Assembly (NCBI GenBank): GCA_033063855.1
Contig: CP093831.1
Location: 4,650,001-4,714,000, forward strand
Reading direction: 5' to 3'
From: Smittia aterrima
Taxonomy: Eukaryota > Arthropoda > Insecta > Diptera > Chironomidae
DNA length: 64,000 bases
In this document: positions 59,510-64,000 of the stretch, piece after piece
Position numbering within the stretch: position 1 is the stretch's first letter
Layout: every line of letters begins with the position of its first letter
Translations under genes and position numbers: made by a program
The notes under the pieces: model-generated
What the model saw: the letters and a program-made list of their open reading frames with translations, nothing else
Databases searched by the model: none
Told to the model about the DNA's origin: nothing

Positions 59510-61336
59510 ATGAAATATTTTAAGTTATTTTTACTGTTTTTCACATTCATCGCTTGTTTGATCGTTCAAGCTCAAACAAATTCGAAAAACAAACTTTATT
59601 GGTACAATCGAAATTACGAGCTGATAAGACTGAAGATTTCAAGTTTGAATCTGCAGCCTGAAGATCTAGCTCGAGTGAAGAATGTTGTTTTGTTTGTTGG
59701 TGATGGGATGGGATTATCGACGATTACCGCCAGTCGAGTTCATAAGCGACAGAAAACTGGGAAACCTGAGGAGAAATTAATTTTCGATGATTTCACTGCG
59801 ACAGCTTTAATTCAAACTGACATTGCCAACAGTCAAATATCCGAATCAGCAGCCGCAGCAACTGCTCTGTTTTCCGGCGTGAAAACGACTTCTGAGAATT
59901 TAGGAGTCGATGAGACTGCGGGTGATGAAATTTGCACGAATCTCGACTCACACGCTCCATCGCTTTTCTCATGGGCTCAGAGTCAAAACATCAAAACTGG
60001 GTGAGAAGCCTTGAGAGTTGACAAACGTCCTTGAAGTCTCAATTTTTCGCTTTAGCTTCGTCACAACGACAAGAATAACGCATGCGACTCCAGGTACTTA
60101 GATAGAAACCAAATCATGTGAGACAATATGAATCGAGTGCCAAAAACTTTTCGCTATTTTCAGCTGCGCTGTTTGCACATTCGCGTCGCTATTCAGAAGA
60201 CGATTCAAAATCTGAAGATGAATGTAAAGATATTGCTCTTCAGCTGATCGAAGACGAACCAGGAAATAAAATTAATGTTGTTATGGGCGGCGGATTAAGA
60301 AGTTTTCTTCCTAAATCGGAAGATCCAGAGACAACTTCAGGAAGAAGACTTGACGAAAGAAATTTAACCGAAGAATGGTTAGCGAGTCACGACTTCAGCG
60401 AATTTGTTACAAATCGATCTGAAATGTTGAGCATTTCCGAAGAAACTGAAAATGTTTTGGGAATATTCGCTCCGTCTCACATGCACTTCAATGCTGATCG
60501 GAATCCTGAAGAGGAACCTTCACTTGCTGAAATGACAAAAGTTGCACTTGACGTTCTTAACAGAAACAACAATAGAGGATTCATTTTAGTTGTTGAAGCT
60601 GGAAAAATTGATCTCGCACATCACAACAACAACGCTTTTCGAGCTTTAGATGACACTTTGGCATTAGATGAAGCAGTTGAAGTCGCATATAGAAGACTTG
60701 GTGAGAATATTTTTTATAAAAGTAAAACATTTATCAATTTAAATAATTTTAGATTTGTCGGAATCACTCGTCATTGTCACTGCTGATCATGCTTCAAGTT
60801 TAGTCTATTCCGGTTATTCAACGCCCAAGAACTTTTCCATTCTCGGAATGGATCAATATGTGTCGAACATCAGCAAGAAACCTTATCAACTTCTAATGTA
60901 TTCAAGTGGAATTGGTCATCGCAACTACAACGAAGCATTCGCAATGAAGGATCACCGAAATTCTTATCACAAATCGGCAGTTCCATCAACTTGGGCAAAT
61001 CACGGCGCCGAAGATGTTCCACTTTATGCTGTCGGAGCATTGGCTAACACTTTGTTTAGTGGTTCACTTGATCAAACTTATGTCCCCCACGCAATTGCAT
61101 TTGCCATGTGCTTAGTAGAACATGAAGACAGATGTCGAAACTCAGCAAATGAGATGAAATATGAGCCTCGAATAAGAAAGCCTAACAAGATTCAACTCAT
61201 TCGCGAGCAACTACAAAATCGTTTGGGGAATTTCAGTGAACTTGCCGCCAATGAAACAGAAGAAAATTCCAAATCGGAAAGAATTTGTTTATCGTTTGTC
61301 TACTTCATCATTTTGTTGGTAAACTTTGTTTGTTAA
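59510..61336 (+). CDS. Membrane-anchored alkaline phosphatase, complete
   Basis: Four exons: 59510-60000, 60056-60093 (38 nt), 60164-60700, 60753-61336; 549 aa. A phosphomonoesterase, probably on the outer face of epithelial membranes. Residues 1-21 are a signal peptide; the C-terminal ICLSFVYFIILLVNFVC is a GPI-anchor-type tail. Metal-site parts seen: VGDGMG, FVTTTRITHATP, CKDIALQLI, VVEAGKIDLAHH, VTADHA, NHGAEDV. The nucleophile motif, usually DSAxTA, reads ESAAAATA: Ser is kept, but the metal-binding Asp is Glu. The second residue after D in the usual IDHxHH box is Leu (IDLAHH). These suggest altered metal binding, but most ligands remain, so activity is likely. It is tail-to-tail with caspase D, 71 bp between stops, and is the full-length relative of the two broken copies at 31.7 and 35.4 kb. 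Confidence 0.93.
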
Positions 61337-61407
61337 TTACTTAGAAGAGTTAAGTTTATTGGTTAAATTTATGAATTAGAAATAGTTTCAATACATTTGC
61401 AATAGTT

Positions 61408-62514
61408 TCAAACGTTTTCTAATTGAAACTTCCAATCTTTATTCCTGAAGTAGAATGTTTTGGTTAGCATCGAAACGAGATTTGGCATTTGCTTCATTGC
61501 ATCCATGTCAGGATGATCGGGAATGTACGATTGCTTAGCAAAGGCAACTCGTCTGTTGACTCCTGTGAGAATTGTCAGCAAATCATTTTGTGGATTTTCT
61601 CTAAGTTCATCACAAAGCGCTTGAATGAACCATGAACCGTCGGTAGGATTTCTGTATGAGTAATAACCTTCAGCAGTTGAGTACATCACAAGTAGATCCG
61701 CGAGAGTTGGAATTGCAAAATGTTCTTGAAATCTTCTGGCGTCGACTGTGTCGGACATCATTTTTAGCTGTAAAGGTCTTGTCTTCAGAATGACTCCAGG
61801 ATCGACAAGTTTTCCTCGACAAGCTTGAATGAAGAAAAGCTTTGGCTTTCCAATCAAGCTCGGACAATTATCTCCAACGAAAGGCGACCACAATTCTTTA
61901 ACAGTGAATAGTCCATCGGCTGCGAAAATTTTACCGTCTACATCGCCGTGACTCATAAAAACGACAACCAAACAATCGTTATCAGAATGATCTTGCTCTG
62001 ATACTAAAATTAACGAGAGACGTTACGAAATTTTATTTGATAAGAAAACAATGAACTCACCTCTGAACAGCTGATTCTGAATTTGACGGATGGTGAAATT
62101 TGTACAAACTTCGACAGAAAGTCCGAGGTCGCTGAAAACTACCTCCAGATCACTTGCATCTTTCTTTGAGCCTTTTCTTTCCGGCTCGCCTTTTGTTTTT
62201 TCTTGACTGAAAATCAACGCGTATCCAACATTTCTACATGAATCGTAATAAAGCTCGTCTGTCGGTCTTGATGGATATAACTCTCCGGGTTTCTTTTTAG
62301 GTTTTTGGAAAATTGAGGACAGGAATCCTTTGGCGTCCAAATCATCGGCAACTTTATTATTGGCAGTAGCACTTGCAGTAGAAACGAAAACAGTTTCTGG
62401 AACTTTTTCTGCGGCGAAACTTTCAAATATTTTATTGGAGTCACTCGGCTTAGGAGTCTGAGCTTCCATTTCTGCCATGATTGTATCAATAGTGTCTTTG
62501 ATTTCCTTATTCAT
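61408..62514 (-). CDS. Effector-type caspase, copy D
   Basis: Two exons, 62514-62061 and 62003-61408; 349 aa, the longest of the three copies. Catalytic His about 170 (MSHGDVDG), catalytic Cys about 213 (IQACRG). The N-terminal segment holds DDLDA at about 57-61, a possible pro-segment cleavage site. The interdomain DTVD at about 236-239 is followed by Ala, a favourable P1' residue. S1-pocket positions are kept (ERKGS, YSYRN). It has no CARD or DED. It is expected to act as an executioner protease in programmed cell death. Because it stands next to the intact phosphatase, this is probably closest to the ancestral gene; copies A and B differ mainly in the N-terminal segment and the residue after the cleavage Asp. 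Confidence 0.94.
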
Positions 62515-63106
62515 TGCGGAATTTTCTTTGTCTGAACACTAGTAATTTATCACACGAACTAACTTGCGGAAAGTTATTTCCTTTCAACCGAAGCAATCTT
62601 ATCAAATATTTCATTGATAAGATAACTTTTTTATCGTAAAATTTTACGTAAATTTTTTCACTACACCAGCGTGAAGAGGCCGACAAAAATGTTTAGAGTT
62701 TGGTGTGAAGTATTAAAAATATTTTCTTGAATCAGACTTAACTGTCAGTTTTCGTCTTGATTCAGAAATTTGTCCGCAAAGTATTGCTCCTGGAAAAAAA
62801 GAGTTTATAAAATAAAACTTCTTTTGAAGGCAGACGAAATCTATTTAGTTTCTAATGACTTAAAAAAGCATCAAATATATTTTCTACTTTAACTAAAAGC
62901 ATCTAAGTTCTATAAATATTACCAACTTAAAATAAATAATTCTTAAAGCGAGACGAGGTGCTCTCGACAATTGGTGTTGTCAAATGCACATCGTTCAAGC
63001 AAATCGTCGCGCTTTTATACCGGTGAGTGAAGGATCGTATTCGTATTTTATGAAGCTTAGTATGCATTTACTACAACTCTCATTCTTATGGAATTCGGTT
63101 TTTGTA
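62515..63106. other. 5' flank of caspase D, paralogous to 33111-33720
   Basis: The stretch TCTGAACACTAGTAATTTAT next to the gene and later blocks near 62946-62985 and 63030-63090 match the flank of copy A in the same order. The homologous region of copy A carries a MITE that is absent here. No coding sequence is present. Confidence 0.6.
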
Positions 63107-63176
63107 GGCTTTTCATCCTATGGATGGTTTGTTCATGAAAAAGTTTCCTGTAACCAGTCCAACGAATGAAAAGCCC
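63107..63176. mobile_element. 70-bp inverted-repeat element, TA-flanked
   Basis: The left end GGCTTTTCATCC is matched by right end GAATGAAAAGCCC in inverse orientation. TA sits on both sides (63105-63106, 63177-63178). Its right arm (GTAACCAGTCC followed by the end) is homologous to the left arm of the larger element at 63492, so they are one family. Very short, non-coding. Confidence 0.65.
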
Positions 63177-63491
63177 TACGTTACGAACTGGGTTTTAGTA
63201 GTTTTTCACAAAATATGAACCATCAGCACTTACTGTCAAGCCGCAAAACTTTTCTTCTTCTCCTTGCACATTCCTTAAATTTGAGTATTCTTTTTGTTGT
63301 ACTAATTCTTTTCTTCGATGATCATTTTTAATGTGAAGAATCTATTTCCTATTCGACGAAGAGTCTGCGCTAGCGTCTGATGTCAAGAGAGCTTTGATTT
63401 ATGTTCTGAATTAATGTTTGTTGTATAAATTTTGTGCGAGCGTTTGAATAAAAAACAAGTGGCAGTAGCAGTTCGTACCGAACTTACTGTA

Positions 63492-63991
63492 GGGTTTTTC
63501 ATCCTCTGGATGAACTGGTTACAGGGTACATTTTACTTGGTTTGTTTACCGAAGTTTCACTTTGAGCTCACCAGAGGTGGATCCAATGAGTGGAGCTTGG
63601 ATTTTCTGGGATTTATTGCTTTGTCATGACCAGCTGATCATTTCATGTGAACAAATGAAAGCTCTAACTCTAAAGGAACAGAAGTTTCACTTGGCGCTGG
63701 CAATAGGTGGACCCAGATCTGATCAGCTATAAGATTCATGCACTCGATTCAACAAGTGGATCACTTCTTGTGAACAAGTCACAGCTGAAATGTGCTTCCG
63801 TTTTCGATAAAACTTATTTCAAAACTAAAAATCGACTTTTTGTATTTGAATTCTCTATCGACTGGTGAAGAAATTAATTCGCTAGCTCATCGCGTTCGCG
63901 AGTTATCTCAATCACGGACCACGGAAGACGGACCAAGGACCACGGACAAAGCGGCCACAATAGGGTGTTCCATCCTTCGGATGAAAAACCC
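63492..63991. mobile_element. 500-bp candidate MITE containing 120-bp repeat units
   Basis: The left end GGGTTTTTCATCC (63492) and right end GGATGAAAAACCC (to 63991) are perfect 13-bp inverted repeats flanked by TA on both sides. The interior carries two units of the 120-bp repeat in reverse orientation. Just before the right end is a near-palindrome starting GGGTGTTCCATCC. The element ends only 9 bp before the window edge, so its right border cannot be tested further. Confidence 0.6.
63545..63800 (-). repeat. Two reverse-oriented 120-bp repeat units
   Basis: The first unit (about 63551-63680) is the reverse complement of the monomers at 33921 and 37735, with shared TCACCAGAGGTGGATCCAAT. The second (about 63682-63800) is more diverged. 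They lie inside the 500-bp inverted-repeat element. Confidence 0.75.
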
Positions 63992-64000
63992 TAAAAATGT

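Noticed and set aside
1..64000. CRISPR arrays, bacterial operons, rRNA or tRNA genes
   Set aside because: No regularly spaced repeats, no ribosomal core sequences and no A-box/B-box pairs were recognised; the window is eukaryotic.

Overview
This is a window of an insect nuclear genome. AT-rich spacers, introns of about 50-60 bp with GTRAGT donors, and many small multi-exon genes with clear fly and human orthologues point to a dipteran with a compact genome. A nematoceran such as a midge is my best guess, but that is inference; nothing in the window fixes the species. Gene models were built by hand from splice signals, reading-frame phase and remembered family motifs. All coding models below keep an open frame through every junction.

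Layout. 1-27.8 kb is gene-poor: a secreted astacin protease (10.8-11.9 kb, +) and a delilah/taxi-like bHLH factor (13.2-14.5 kb, -), flanked by about 10.8 and 13.3 kb without convincing exons. 27.8-31.4 kb holds a complete six-exon dihydropyrimidine dehydrogenase gene. 31.3-40.6 kb is a block of nested segmental duplications. It contains two broken copies of the DPYD terminal exon, two broken carboxypeptidase copies, two broken alkaline-phosphatase copies and two intact effector-type caspase genes. 39.2-42.4 kb carries two intact M14 carboxypeptidases. 42.6-43.9 kb is a gustatory receptor.

44.8-58.8 kb is a dense housekeeping block: an ARL13-like GTPase (-), Mps1/TTK kinase (-), Nab2/ZC3H14 (+), Tim13 (-), scully/HSD17B10 (-), uridine-cytidine kinase (+) with two alternative last exons, and the mitochondrial phosphate carrier (+). 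59.5-62.5 kb has the complete alkaline phosphatase (+) facing a third intact caspase (-). This pair is the apparent full-length relative of the broken cassettes at 31.7-33.1 and 35.4-37.3 kb. The right edge (62.5-64 kb) is rich in short inverted-repeat elements.

The most notable feature is the duplication block. The two left-hand cassettes share one chimeric junction (carboxypeptidase exon, about 35 bp of filler, alkaline phosphatase exon), so the junction formed once and was then duplicated in tandem together with the DPYD 3' end. In every cassette the caspase is intact, while the carboxypeptidase and phosphatase passengers are deleted or interrupted. This suggests that the extra caspases, not the passengers, were kept by selection. 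Other observations are a MITE with a paralogous empty site, a 120-bp repeat found at three places, a duplicated terminal exon in the kinase gene, and unusual residues in the phosphatase and astacin genes. I did not see a recognisable novel multi-gene defence or metabolic system.
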